DNA of 48,105 nt from Bacteroidales bacterium (GCA_017561935.1 JAFZBE010000031.1:1-48105), one strand, 5' to 3'; shown: positions 25,061 through 32,534, counted from the first letter of the stretch. The notes: generated by a model from the sequence alone, not told the origin. Program-made: numbers and translations.

Positions 25061-25149
25061 AGGAATGTGTTTTTTTAGTGTAATTTTTTTGCAAGGTGCT
25101 TCTATATAACAACAAATGCTTTCACTGATATTTAGGTAAAAATGGCATT

Positions 25150-25348
25150 GTCTCTGGCTTCAATAGCCGAGACTCTGCCGGAAAATTGTGACCTCCAATA
25201 GGTCACATAAAATTGCTGACGCATAAAATACTGCTAGTCCTTGTCTTGTCAGGAGCTGGATAGATTTTATGCACGAAGTGCAATTATATGTCGCCATTGA
25301 GGCGACAATTTTCCGGATTGTGAGACGGGCTATTGAAGCCCACGTCTC
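25150..25348 (-). repeat. Two inverted copies of a three-part hairpin-rich element
   Basis: Right copy, read on the minus strand: hairpin GAGAC..GGGCT/AGCCC..GTCTC (25322-25348), then CCGGAAAATTGT, hairpin TGTCGCC/GGCGACA (25289-25307), then hairpin TGCAC/GTGCA (25270-25282) and ATAAAAT. Left copy, read on plus: hairpin GTCTC GGCT/AGCC GAGAC (25150-25173), CCGGAAAATTGT, hairpin TGTGACC/GGTCACA (25187-25207), then TTGC..CGCATAAAAT. Stem bases differ between copies but pairing is kept. It lies in the leader of the 24605-25060 gene. Bases 25061-25149 and 25349-25386 hold nothing else obvious. Confidence 0.8.
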
Positions 25349-25386
25349 AAATCCATTTTCACCTCCTTTCATCGGAATGGATGCTG

Positions 25387-25418
25387 CAAAGGTATGGAAT
25401 CTCGTCGAATATTCCAAG
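25387..25418 (-). promoter_or_regulatory. Minus-strand promoter for the structured leader
   Basis: CAAAGGTA on plus is TACCTTTG on minus (25387-25394). CTTG at 25415-25418 (minus) is 20 bases upstream, three of four matches to the -33 TTTG. Transcription would run through the hairpin element to the 25060 start. Confidence 0.55.
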
Positions 25419-25527
25419 GATTTCGCTCATTTTTTTCTTTTTCATCTCGATAATGGCATGATTGTCGTCATCTATGACTTTGAAAGTGGGAATTGCTTGA
25501 AGAAATTGCAACTAAATTGATGAATTA

Positions 25528-25559
25528 TTTGGTAATGTCAGAAAAAATGTGTATCTTTG
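25528..25559 (+). promoter_or_regulatory. Promoter of the HTH gene
   Basis: TTTG (25528-25531), 20 bases, TATCTTTG (25552-25559). The leader to the ATG at 25598 is about 32 bases. Confidence 0.75.
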
Positions 25560-25597
25560 CGTCCGTTTATTTACAATTTATAAACTATTCATTAATT

Positions 25598-26086
25598 ATG
25601 ATCAAGCTAGAACAATTTACAAGCGTTGAGGAGCTATACCGAAATAGAAAGACTCCTACTGGTGAACTAATCATGGATGCTCTCGTCTTTGCGCTGAACA
25701 ATACCAGAACCATACAGACGAGTGATATTGCTTTGTTCCTCGGAGTGAACGAACGTTCGTTTCGTGAAGCTGTGACTCTGCTTACTGGTATGCAACTCAA
25801 GGACATTCTTCAGCATTGGCGTCTGCTTCAAGCCAAGGAGCTTTGGGATGCGCATCAGGCAGGTTTTAAGGATGTAGATGATTTCGTCAAAACCAAGACG
25901 AAAGAGGCTCCAGAGGGATTCCAGCTTTCAAAACGCGTGAAAGACTCCTATAGGAAGGAAGTCAGTCTCAAAAGTTTTGAAGAGGTGGCAAAACGTTGCG
26001 GTTGGCGTTCCTATAAAAGCCTATTGCGTGTCGCCAATCGCTTTGGGGTGTCGTTTGAGATAGCAAAACGTGTCAGAAAGCAATAA
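25598..26086 (+). CDS. Small AraC-like helix-turn-helix protein
   Basis: A 162-residue protein. Residues about 38-75 (TSDIALFLGVNERSFREAV, TGMQLKDILQHWRLLQAKELW) match the first half of an AraC-type DNA-binding domain. Residues about 122-160 (SLKSFEEVAKRCGWRSYKSL, FGVSFEIAKRVRK) match a second HTH. No ligand-binding domain is present. It is therefore a likely DNA-binding protein with unknown targets. The start at 25598 follows the promoter; the upstream frame extension lacks support. The stop is one base before the 41-bp tandem repeat array, which could be its target or just a neighbour. Confidence 0.6.
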   Translation: MIKLEQFTSVEELYRNRKTPTGELIMDALVFALNNTRTIQTSDIALFLGVNERSFREAVTLLTGMQLKDILQHWRLLQAKELWDAHQAGFKDVDDFVKTKTKEAPEGFQLSKRVKDSYRKEVSLKSFEEVAKRCGWRSYKSLLRVANRFGVSFEIAKRVRKQ

Positions 26087-26087
26087 T

Positions 26088-26446
26088 GCACAATGTCGGC
26101 CGAGATTGTGCCGATAATTTTCGTAATAGCACAATGTTGGCCGAGATTGTGCCAGTAACTTTCGCAATAGCACAATGTTGGCCGAGATTATGCCAATAAC
26201 TTTCGCGATAGCACAATGTTGGCCGAGATTATGCCAATAAATATCGCGATAGCACAATGTTGGCTGAGATTGTGCTGATAATTTTCGCGATAGTACAATG
26301 TTGGCCGAGATTGTGCTGATAATTTTCGCGATAGCACAATGTTGGCCGAGATTGAGCCGATAATTTTCGCAATAGCATAATGTTGGCCGATATTGTCCCA
26401 ATAACTTTCGCAATAGCACAATGTCGGCCAAGGTTGTGCTATTTCC
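26088..26446 (+). repeat. Tandem array of 41-bp palindromic repeats
   Basis: Eight full 41-base units start at 26088, 26129, 26170, 26211, 26252, 26293, 26334 and 26375, and a partial ninth at 26416. Each contains GCACAATG, then TTGGCCGAGATTGTGC, so GCACAAT pairs with ATTGTGC around a GC-rich loop, followed by an AT-rich spacer ending TTCGCAATA. Units differ at a few positions. Bases 26447-26600 show no gene; the acyltransferase promoter follows. Confidence 0.95.
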
Positions 26447-26600
26447 TCCAGCAAATCCTTGTTCGTCGAAATACGGCGTGTTTTCGACAAAAAAAGAAGG
26501 GCAATGGCCAAAAATGACGGTAAGAATCATCTCGAAAGAGCTAATAATGTAACCTATTTGCAGACCTTTTGCGTCAAATGGTGATTTTTTCGGCTGATTA

Positions 26601-26632
26601 TTTGGCTATTTGCCAAATATTGACTAACTTTG
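26601..26632 (+). promoter_or_regulatory. Promoter of the acyltransferase gene
   Basis: TTTG (26601-26604), 20 bases, TAACTTTG (26625-26632). The leader to the GTG start is about 35 bases. Confidence 0.75.
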
Positions 26633-26672
26633 CGACCGATATTCGTGAATTTGAAATAAAACAAGTCATTCT

Positions 26673-28004
26673 GTGTTTTCGTTAAGTTCTCATCCAAAGC
26701 CGGGCCTGGTACTTTTCAAGTGGTACATCAACCTCCTCAACAGTACGTTGATGATTCATCACCGTTATACGGTGGGCAAAGAGAATATCCCGGCCAAAGG
26801 AGAAAAGTATTATATCGCCTGCAACCATCAGAATGCGGCCAATGATGCCATCAACATTGCCTTTGCATATCCTATCGATTACTTGCAGCACTTCGTTGTG
26901 CGTGCCAACGTCTTTTCGCTCAATCCCGCCATCACGGCATTCCTATCCTGGTTGGGTCTGATGCCCGCGTTCCGCATGGGATGGGAAGGGGGAGAGGCAC
27001 TTGAAGAGAATTATCGCCTCTTCGACAAACTTGCCGTTCGCATCAACCAGGGGCGCAATGTGCTGGTGTTCCCCGAATCAGGCCACACGCAGGGACATTA
27101 TCTCGATCCGTTCTCGACGGGGCTCGTCCGCATGGCTTTCCATACCGCCAAATACAACGACTGGAAGGAGGATATCAAGATTCTGCCTACGGCACATCAC
27201 TACAGCGACTACCACGATGCACAGTACGACTTCCTCTGGATGGTGGGCGAACCCATTTCGCTCAAGCCTTACTACGAGGAGTTCCAGGAGCATCCTTATC
27301 GCGTGATGCGCGAGGTGACACGACGTATGCGCACCACCATTCAGAATATGATGCTCGACGAAGGAGAAGACCACTATGCCGAGAAGGACTTCCTGCGCTG
27401 TTCGGCACTCAATCCAGCCACGATGAAGGACCTTCCTTTGCCTGAGAAACTGGCCGAAGATAAGGTCTTTGTGGAGCACCTCAAGACACTGATGGACAAT
27501 GAGGAGCTCATCACGCTTACCGACGAGCTGAAGCAACGCGAACAGACGCTTGGTATCAAAGATACGATGATGGCTGCGCCTCCGTCGTGGGCAAGAACCT
27601 TGGCATGGGGAGTGCTCTGCCTCTTGCTGCTGCCGCTTTGGATAGTGAGCCTTTGGCCGCACATCATCTGTTACTGGGCACCCCTTGTGCTGCTCAAAGA
27701 AGACAAGATGTTCACCAATTCCTATCGTGTCATCCTCTCCATCGTCATCCTCTATCCGCTTTTTGCCCTCATCACGCTTCTAGTGATGGGATTGGGTTGG
27801 GGAATGTGGTGGCAGGCCATCGTTTGGATCCTTCTTTGGATTCCGATAGGCAAGTTCTGCTGGTGGTATTCGCAGCGCGCCCACAACGTCTTCCGTGCCG
27901 TGCGTTATCTGACTCATCCTTCGGAAATCAAGGTCATCGGGCAGCTCAGAGAGCGTATCAAAGAGATCATCAACATTGAGAACAGATATAAAAAGGTAGT
28001 TTAG
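26673..28004 (+). CDS. PlsC-like lysophospholipid/glycerol acyltransferase
   Basis: A 443-residue membrane protein. The acyltransferase signature is ACNHQNAANDA near residue 50, with HX5D spacing (H, five residues, D) as in a Bacteroidetes subgroup; NVLVFPESGHTQG fits motif III. Membrane segments follow near residues 305-335 (TLAWGVLCLLLLPLWIVSLW) and 350-400 (VILSIVILYPLFALITLLVMG, IVWILLWIPIG). The likely role is acyl transfer to a lysophospholipid or lipid precursor at the inner membrane. The start is GTG at 26673: no ATG lies between the upstream stop and the conserved PKPGLVLFKWYI segment. The alternative ATG at 26751 would cut that segment. Confidence 0.82.
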   Translation: MFSLSSHPKPGLVLFKWYINLLNSTLMIHHRYTVGKENIPAKGEKYYIACNHQNAANDAINIAFAYPIDYLQHFVVRANVFSLNPAITAFLSWLGLMPAFRMGWEGGEALEENYRLFDKLAVRINQGRNVLVFPESGHTQGHYLDPFSTGLVRMAFHTAKYNDWKEDIKILPTAHHYSDYHDAQYDFLWMVGEPISLKPYYEEFQEHPYRVMREVTRRMRTTIQNMMLDEGEDHYAEKDFLRCSALNPATMKDLPLPEKLAEDKVFVEHLKTLMDNEELITLTDELKQREQTLGIKDTMMAAPPSWARTLAWGVLCLLLLPLWIVSLWPHIICYWAPLVLLKEDKMFTNSYRVILSIVILYPLFALITLLVMGLGWGMWWQAIVWILLWIPIGKFCWWYSQRAHNVFRAVRYLTHPSEIKVIGQLRERIKEIINIENRYKKVV

Positions 28005-28058
28005 GAGTCACCTCCCTTCTTACTCATTATTAATCAATCCAATAAAACAATTCAAAAA

Positions 28059-29435
28059 ATGGAGCAGAAAATTCCTTACAAGATTTACTTGACAGAGAGC
28101 GAGATTCCCACACAGTGGTACAACGTGCGTGCCGACATGAAGGTAAAGCCCGCACCGCTCATCCACCCAGGCGATGGCCATGCGTTGACCCTCGAGGAGA
28201 TGAACCCCATCTTCTGCGAAGAGCTGAACAAGCAGGAGCTCGACAACGACACAACGTGGTTCGAAATCCCGAAGCCAGTGCAGGAGTTCTATCGCATGTA
28301 TCGCCCTTCACCACTCGTGCGTGCCTACTTCCTTGAGAAGGCACTCGGTACGCCTGCCAAGATTTACTATAAGTTTGAGGGCAACAACACTTCGGGTTCG
28401 CACAAGCTCAATTCTTCTATCGCGCAGGCTTACTATGCCAAGGCTCAGGGCCTCAAGGGCGTGACCACCGAGACAGGTGCCGGCCAGTGGGGCACGGCTT
28501 TGAGCATGGCTTGCTCGTACTTCGACCTCGACTGCAAGGTCTATATGGTGAAGGTATCGTATGAGCAGAAGCCATTCCGTCGTGAGGTGATGCGTACCTA
28601 CGGCGCCAATGTGACTCCATCTCCAAGTATGACGACAGAGGTTGGCCGCAAGATTCTGGCCAACCATCCCGGTACCACAGGCTCGCTGGGTTGTGCCATT
28701 TCGGAGGCTGTAGAAACAGCTGTCAAGACTCCCGGTTACCGCTACGTGCTCGGCTCGGTGCTCAACCAGGTGCTGCTCCATCAGTCCATCATCGGTCTGG
28801 AGGTCAAGAAGGCGCTCGACAAGTATGACATCAAGCCCGACATCCTGATCGGCTGTCTGGGAGGTGGTTCGAACTTCGGCGGTTTTGCCTCTCCGTTCCT
28901 TGGCGAGATGCTGCGTGGCGAGGCCAACTACCACCTCATCGGTGTGGAGCCCGCTTCGTGCCCCAGCTTCACCCGTGGCAAGTTCGCTTATGACTTCTGC
29001 GACACGGGTATGATCTGCCCACTCGCCAAGATGTACACCCTTGGTTCGCAGTTCATCCCATCGGCCAACCATGCTGGTGGCCTGCGCTTCCACGGCATCA
29101 GCCCCATCCTCGCACAACTCTATCACGATGGATACTTCGAGGCACGTGCCGTCGAACAGACCTCTGTCTTTGAGGCTGCCGAGCTGTTCGCCCGCGCTGA
29201 AGGTATCCTGCCCGCTCCCGAGTCGAGCCACGCCATCCGCGTCGCCATCGACGAGGCCAACAAGTGCAAGCTCACCGGCGAAGAGAAGACCATCGTCTTC
29301 AACCTCTCGGGCACCGGTTACTTCGACCTCGTGGCTTACCAGCAGTTCAACGATGGCGTGATGACCGACATCATCCCCAGCGACGAAGCTATCGCCGAAG
29401 GCCTTGCCAAGTTGCCTAAGGTGGTGAATGAGTAA
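28059..29435 (+). CDS. trpB: TrpB-like tryptophan synthase beta chain (TrpB2 type)
   Basis: A 458-residue PLP enzyme of the long TrpB2 group. The PLP lysine is K116 in SGSHKLNSS, the phosphate loop is LGGGSNFGGF, and ETGAGQWGTALSMA is the catalytic loop. It condenses indole and serine to tryptophan; TrpB2 enzymes usually lack a tight TrpA partner, and no trp gene is nearby. It may salvage indole. The product is soluble. It stands alone, 54 bases after the acyltransferase gene. The ATG at 28059 fits the conserved N-terminus. Confidence 0.93.
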   Translation: MEQKIPYKIYLTESEIPTQWYNVRADMKVKPAPLIHPGDGHALTLEEMNPIFCEELNKQELDNDTTWFEIPKPVQEFYRMYRPSPLVRAYFLEKALGTPAKIYYKFEGNNTSGSHKLNSSIAQAYYAKAQGLKGVTTETGAGQWGTALSMACSYFDLDCKVYMVKVSYEQKPFRREVMRTYGANVTPSPSMTTEVGRKILANHPGTTGSLGCAISEAVETAVKTPGYRYVLGSVLNQVLLHQSIIGLEVKKALDKYDIKPDILIGCLGGGSNFGGFASPFLGEMLRGEANYHLIGVEPASCPSFTRGKFAYDFCDTGMICPLAKMYTLGSQFIPSANHAGGLRFHGISPILAQLYHDGYFEARAVEQTSVFEAAELFARAEGILPAPESSHAIRVAIDEANKCKLTGEEKTIVFNLSGTGYFDLVAYQQFNDGVMTDIIPSDEAIAEGLAKLPKVVNE

Positions 29436-29471
29436 TAACTGCGTATCAGTTCTAAGGAGATTGATGCCAAG

Positions 29472-29556
29472 TTTTTTCTACGGACTTCTGGGACTATTAG
29501 GACTTTCAGCCTTGGCCCTCACAGTCCCTTAAGTCCAAATAGTCCGTAGAAAAAAA
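29472..29556. repeat. Inverted repeat with alternative pairings after trpB
   Basis: TTTTTTCTACGGACT (29472-29486) pairs with AGTCCGTAGAAAAAA (29541-29555). Inside, GGACTATTAGGACTT can pair with AAGTCCAAATAGTCC (14 of 15), so two mutually exclusive hairpins compete. GGACT recurs four times. It could be a terminator or a small repeat element. Confidence 0.75.
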
Positions 29557-29613
29557 GAAGAGAACATAATCCATAGAGATTTATTCTCAAATTCGATAAT
29601 TCTTATATAAACC

Positions 29614-30300
29614 ATGAATCCGTGCAAGTTCGTCATATTATTGACATTCCTGCTCGTCATGATCTGTACTGGCTGCACATCGACTCGCGAAAACCGAGCG
29701 GTGTTCAGCCAATTCGTTTATACGGAAGACTATTGCAACGAGGAATCGAAGCCGGATACTACCGTCTTTTCCTCGCTGCCCCTGGGACCTGAATGGCTGT
29801 TCCCTAATGGCTTGATGCCTGGCATGAGATTTGTCGATGAGCGGCCGGAGTCGATTGTGCACGGCCTTTCGATTCCCTGTTTCAACATGTCTTCTATTGG
29901 TTTGCAGCCTGCTTGTTATGTGGGGCGTCGCATCCGGCATCGTCAGTTCGCCGTCATGATTGAGATGTTCTTTACCCCCACCGAGGGCGATGCTGCCGGT
30001 TTGCTTATCTCACAATATTTCTTCTGTCGAATACCCACTGGCCTTGCCCTGCGTCGCATCAATGACGAAGGTTTTGACGTTCTTGCCGAAACCGAACTTC
30101 CCGACTACGTCACCCGTGTGTATCTCCGCGTGGAATTCAACGAGCCCACCTGCTCCTTCTTCTATCGTTACGAAGGTAGCGGTCCCGACGATTGGACTTC
30201 GGTCATCGAAGACGTGGATTTATCCTTCCTCTCCTCAAGTGCCAACGATTCCCCAGATGCCCTTGTCGGCCTTTATGCAGAACATTATATGCCTATATAA
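29614..30300 (+). CDS. Lipoprotein with a lone GH43 C2-like (beta-sandwich) domain
   Basis: A 228-residue protein with lipoprotein signal MNPCKFVILLTFLLVMICTG ending at the lipobox cysteine after TG. The rest resembles the C-terminal concanavalin-like domain of GH43 beta-xylosidases: GLSIPCFNMSS, RRIRHRQFAVMIEMFFTPTEG, EAGLLISQ-like AAGLLISQYFFC, RVYLRVEFNEPTCSFFYRYEG, and ALVGLYAEHY at the end. No catalytic five-blade propeller is present or adjacent. It may bind xylan or arabinan on the outer membrane. The assignment rests on pattern resemblance and could be wrong. Confidence 0.65.
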   Translation: MNPCKFVILLTFLLVMICTGCTSTRENRAVFSQFVYTEDYCNEESKPDTTVFSSLPLGPEWLFPNGLMPGMRFVDERPESIVHGLSIPCFNMSSIGLQPACYVGRRIRHRQFAVMIEMFFTPTEGDAAGLLISQYFFCRIPTGLALRRINDEGFDVLAETELPDYVTRVYLRVEFNEPTCSFFYRYEGSGPDDWTSVIEDVDLSFLSSSANDSPDALVGLYAEHYMPI

Positions 30301-30302
30301 TT

Positions 30303-30342
30303 TTTGTCCCATAGAACCAAGTTTTGGCATCTATGGGACAAA
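30303..30342. terminator. Hairpin terminator between the lipoprotein and the MazF-like gene
   Basis: TTTGTCCCATAGA (30303-30315) pairs perfectly with TCTATGGGACAAA (30330-30342); the inner CCAA/TTGG extends it. It separates convergent genes. Confidence 0.8.
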
Positions 30343-30380
30343 GGATATAGGATAGGGTGAATCAAGGGTATGATTTAGAA

Positions 30381-30722
30381 TTAGAATATCGAATCGACAA
30401 TCTTATCTACAATTTCGTTGAAATAACGTGCCTTGATAGTTCCAAGGCGACGTACAACATCTCGCTCTATGTTCCCCGTGATAATTTGACACTTAACTAG
30501 ACTAGGTTTCGAGAATGAAAAGCCTACAACCATCTCGTCGGATAGTGGATAAGAATACTGAGGATTAAGCCAGTCGTTAGACGTGATAAGTACAAGGTAG
30601 AACATGCCATCCTCATCTACCTGCAACTGGTCGTTAGATACGATAATGGCGGGATGAGGTTTGAATGTTCCATCAGGAAAGAGGAAGTTGACCTCGACAA
30701 TATCTTTCTGATGATACTTCAT
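30381..30722 (-). CDS. MazF/PemK-family toxin
   Basis: A 113-residue protein with the PemK/MazF beta-barrel pattern: N-terminal YHQKDIVEVNFLFPDG, HPAIIVSNDQ, FYLVLITSN, LVKCQIITGNIERDVVRRLG. It would cleave mRNA. Its start overlaps the upstream gene stop by four bases on the minus strand, so it is translated coupled to the antitoxin candidate. The R and T residues of the MazF active site (HPAIIVS, CQIITG) have plausible equivalents. No other gene on this strand follows until the convergent terminator. Confidence 0.82.
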   Translation of the reverse strand: MKYHQKDIVEVNFLFPDGTFKPHPAIIVSNDQLQVDEDGMFYLVLITSNDWLNPQYSYPLSDEMVVGFSFSKPSLVKCQIITGNIERDVVRRLGTIKARYFNEIVDKIVDSIF

Positions 30723-30946
30723 AGATAACGAGCAATTATTGGTGCCATACTCTTGCGTGAATGTTCAAGCATGGCCTCTCTGAGTTTGCGATGTTCCTCA
30801 ATTTCTTCAATTGTCGGCTTTGCTGATTCCTCTTCTCTCTTTTGAAATAGCCCTGTAGCCAGCAATTGGGCAAGTTTAAGCCGTGCAAGGGCACTGTTTT
30901 GGTCGTACTCTAATGTTATTGTGCACATATCTATCGGGAGTTTCAT
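30719..30946 (-). CDS. Probable antitoxin paired with the MazF-like toxin
   Basis: A 75-residue protein with a compact N-terminal part (TITLEYDQNSALARLKLAQLL, ATGLF) and a charged helical C-terminus (EEESAKPTIEEIEEHRKLRE). It does not match classical MazE or AbrB folds by eye, so an unusual Bacteroidetes antitoxin family is inferred from position. The start at 30946 was chosen over the in-frame ATG at 31048 because a TATTTTTG promoter box lies just upstream of 30946. It overlaps the toxin gene (ATGA). Confidence 0.65.
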   Translation of the reverse strand: MKLPIDMCTITLEYDQNSALARLKLAQLLATGLFQKREEESAKPTIEEIEEHRKLREAMLEHSRKSMAPIIARYL

Positions 30947-30958
30947 TTTCTTTTGCTG

Positions 30959-30966
30959 CAAAAATA
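30959..30966 (-). promoter_or_regulatory. Promoter -7 box of the MazEF-like operon
   Basis: CAAAAATA on plus is TATTTTTG on minus, about 12 bases before the antitoxin ATG. Confidence 0.45.
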
Positions 30967-31082
30967 GTAATTTTCTATGAAAATCGTGTGCTTTTTTTTC
31001 GAAAAGTGGCAAAACCCAGGCAAAAGAGATTGATTTTGCCATCTGCACCCGCTAATTGTTTGAAAAATCATTGCAAGAAGTT

Positions 31083-31127
31083 AAAGTATACTTTATAATA
31101 TTTTCGCATTTTAACAAAGTATACTTT
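31083..31127. promoter_or_regulatory. Pair of perfect 12-bp palindromes, possible operator
   Basis: AAAGTATACTTT occurs exactly at 31083-31094 and 31116-31127, 33 bases apart (about three helical turns). It lies between divergent toxin-antitoxin type loci. Downstream (31138-31290) only short broken reading frames are visible, for example ATGAATAAGCAG with a stop 16 codons on, which may be the remains of a regulator gene. The rest of 30947-31452 shows no intact gene. Confidence 0.6.
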
Positions 31128-31312
31128 AAAATAATGTATGAATAAGCAGATTGTCAAAACCATTAAGGCGAAAAGCAATAGGAGATAGAGACATGGAACA
31201 CAGAACGGCAAATTGAAAATGAGAATGTTCGCATTGATGTCGTTCCTTGTTGGAAGTGGCTGCTGAACGGGTCGAACTCATAGAATTAATCATGAAGAAA
31301 AAACCTGTTTTA

Positions 31313-31375
31313 TTCCAAAAATGACCCATAAATAAGAAAAAAGTGCCCGTCAAAGCATTTTTTTCATATTTTTTT
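31313..31375. repeat. 63-bp direct repeat, left copy, flanking the DUF3990 module
   Basis: Matches 32441-32503 at 60 of 63 bases, including AAAAAAGTGCCCGTCAAAGC and the T-rich end. It lies just before the promoter of the first module gene. Confidence 0.9.
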
Positions 31376-31397
31376 TCCCACTTTGGAAATAACTGCG

Positions 31398-31405
31398 TAT
31401 ATTTG
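31398..31405 (+). promoter_or_regulatory. Promoter -7 box of the DUF3990 module
   Basis: TATATTTG, 48 bases before the first ATG. The -33 match is weak. Confidence 0.5.
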
Positions 31406-31452
31406 CATAACAAAAGTGAATATTTGCATATCATAGACAGTAGATTTCTATC

Positions 31453-31698
31453 ATGAATATTACAACTTCTCCACAGATTCAGTTTGCCACACTTGCTATA
31501 GGAGCTACGGCTCAGCGCATGGGTATCACAGCAACAGAACTTCACAACCGCCTGAAGCGACACGGGTTGGTGAAGCGGCTATTGTTTGATTGCTATGACA
31601 CGTTGCATACCGAGAGTGTGAACGGTGTGGTATGGAATGTGCAGGAAGCGCTTCGTAATTGGGAAGCAAAAGAAGTAAAGGAAGGAGATTTACGATGA
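31453..31698 (+). CDS. DUF3791-like small protein
   Basis: An 81-residue protein: QFATLAIGATAQRMGITATE, LHNRLKRHGLVKRLLFDCYD, TLHTESVNGVVWNVQEAL. It fits the DUF3791 pattern (helix, then CYDvLHT), a small family that often sits beside DUF3990 and is a candidate antitoxin. It overlaps the next gene by four bases (ATGA), so it is coupled to it. The ATG at 31453 is the only good start. Confidence 0.72.
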   Translation: MNITTSPQIQFATLAIGATAQRMGITATELHNRLKRHGLVKRLLFDCYDTLHTESVNGVVWNVQEALRNWEAKEVKEGDLR

Positions 31699-32198
31699 AA
31701 CTATATCATGGTTCAAACATAAGTGTTCCAAATCCTCTTACAAGAGTTGGTCGTAAGGAACTGGACTTTGGTCCAGGATTTTACGTCACCCGATTTCGTG
31801 AGCAGGCTGAGCGATGGGCACGCCGTGTTTGCGTCATTCATGCATCCGATACTCCACTACTTTCCATTTATGAGTTCGATGAGAAACAGTTGCCTGATGA
31901 CGTGCGCTATCTGCGATTTGAGAAATATGACCGCGAGTGGCTAGATTTCATTACTGCCAGTCGTCGCGGAGAAGATCCTTGGCGAGACTATGACATCATA
32001 GAAGGTGGTGTAGCCAATGACCAAGTTATCGATACTGTCGAGGACTACTATGCTGGACGTATTACTGTAGAGCAAGCTTTAGGGCAACTTCGCTTTGCCA
32101 AGCCTACACACCAGATGTGTATTAGTAGCCAGACCATTGTGGATAACTATTTGCATTTTATTGTCACTGAGCCAGTGAAGAAAGGGGATAATCAATGA
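31695..32198 (+). CDS. DUF3990 ADP-ribosyltransferase-like toxin candidate
   Basis: A 167-residue protein beginning KLYHGSNISVPNPLTRVG and LDFGPGFYVTRFREQAERWA. These match DUF3990, placed in the ADP-ribosyltransferase-like fold group: YHGS is the NAD-binding H/R-type strand, and GPGFYVT the second. The later acidic residue needed for transfer may be in the EDPWRDYDIIEGGVAND segment. Targets are unknown. ATG at 31695 overlaps the upstream stop and its own stop overlaps the next start. A frame start at 31659 is out of the coupled architecture. Confidence 0.8.
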   Translation: MKLYHGSNISVPNPLTRVGRKELDFGPGFYVTRFREQAERWARRVCVIHASDTPLLSIYEFDEKQLPDDVRYLRFEKYDREWLDFITASRRGEDPWRDYDIIEGGVANDQVIDTVEDYYAGRITVEQALGQLRFAKPTHQMCISSQTIVDNYLHFIVTEPVKKGDNQ

Positions 32199-32404
32199 GA
32201 GATCAAGTATTATGGCGAAAGGAAGCACGTATTGCTGCTCTTCTTGCCGATAGTCTTGCCGTCAGTCCTGAACGAGCTTTAGATTTACTATACAATTCAC
32301 GCACCTTCACTCTTCTCTCTAATCCCGACAGCGGATTGCAGCTGATGAGCGATCAGTATATCCTTACTGATCTATTGCGAGAATTGGAAGATTATTCTAA
32401 CTGA
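32195..32404 (+). CDS. Small third gene of the DUF3990 module
   Basis: A 69-residue protein (LWRKEARIAALLADSLAVSP, ERALDLLYNSRTFTLLSNPD, SGLQLMSDQYILTDLLREL). Four-base overlap with the DUF3990 gene. The pattern LLYNSRTFTLLSNP and LMSDQYI looks like a small partner family found next to DUF3990, but I cannot name it with certainty. It may be an antitoxin or a regulator. Confidence 0.65.
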   Translation: MRDQVLWRKEARIAALLADSLAVSPERALDLLYNSRTFTLLSNPDSGLQLMSDQYILTDLLRELEDYSN

Positions 32405-32440
32405 GATTGCGATTCTTCATTCAGAAAATAAGCTATTTCT

Positions 32441-32503
32441 TTCCAAAAATATCCCATAAATAAGAAAAAAGTGCCCGTCAAAGCATTTTTTTCTTATTTT
32501 TTT
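32441..32503. repeat. 63-bp direct repeat, right copy
   Basis: 60 of 63 bases match 31313-31375. It leads straight into the promoter of the downstream lipoprotein gene, so both copies precede a promoter. The remainder of 32405-32709 holds that promoter and its leader. Confidence 0.9.
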
Positions 32504-32504
32504 G

Positions 32505-32534
32505 TTTGTTTTTTGAAATATATTCGTATATTTG
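32505..32534 (+). promoter_or_regulatory. Promoter of the 32710 lipoprotein gene
   Basis: TATATTTG at 32527-32534 with TTTG at 32505-32508, 18 bases apart. The leader is about 170 bases; part of it (CGCTATC to GCAGTGTCC) is not coding and may fold. Confidence 0.55.

Noticed and set aside
25160..25417. 85-codon minus-strand gene over the hairpin element
   Set aside because: It lies across the structured inverted repeats; base changes between copies keep pairing rather than protein sequence.
26088..26446. CRISPR array
   Set aside because: The 41-base period has no unique spacers: almost the whole unit is conserved, and no cas gene is nearby.
26021..26530. Minus-strand repeat protein across the 41-bp array
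   Set aside because: It is open only because the repeat lacks stops in more than one frame. There is no start region or promoter, and it overlaps the HTH gene end.
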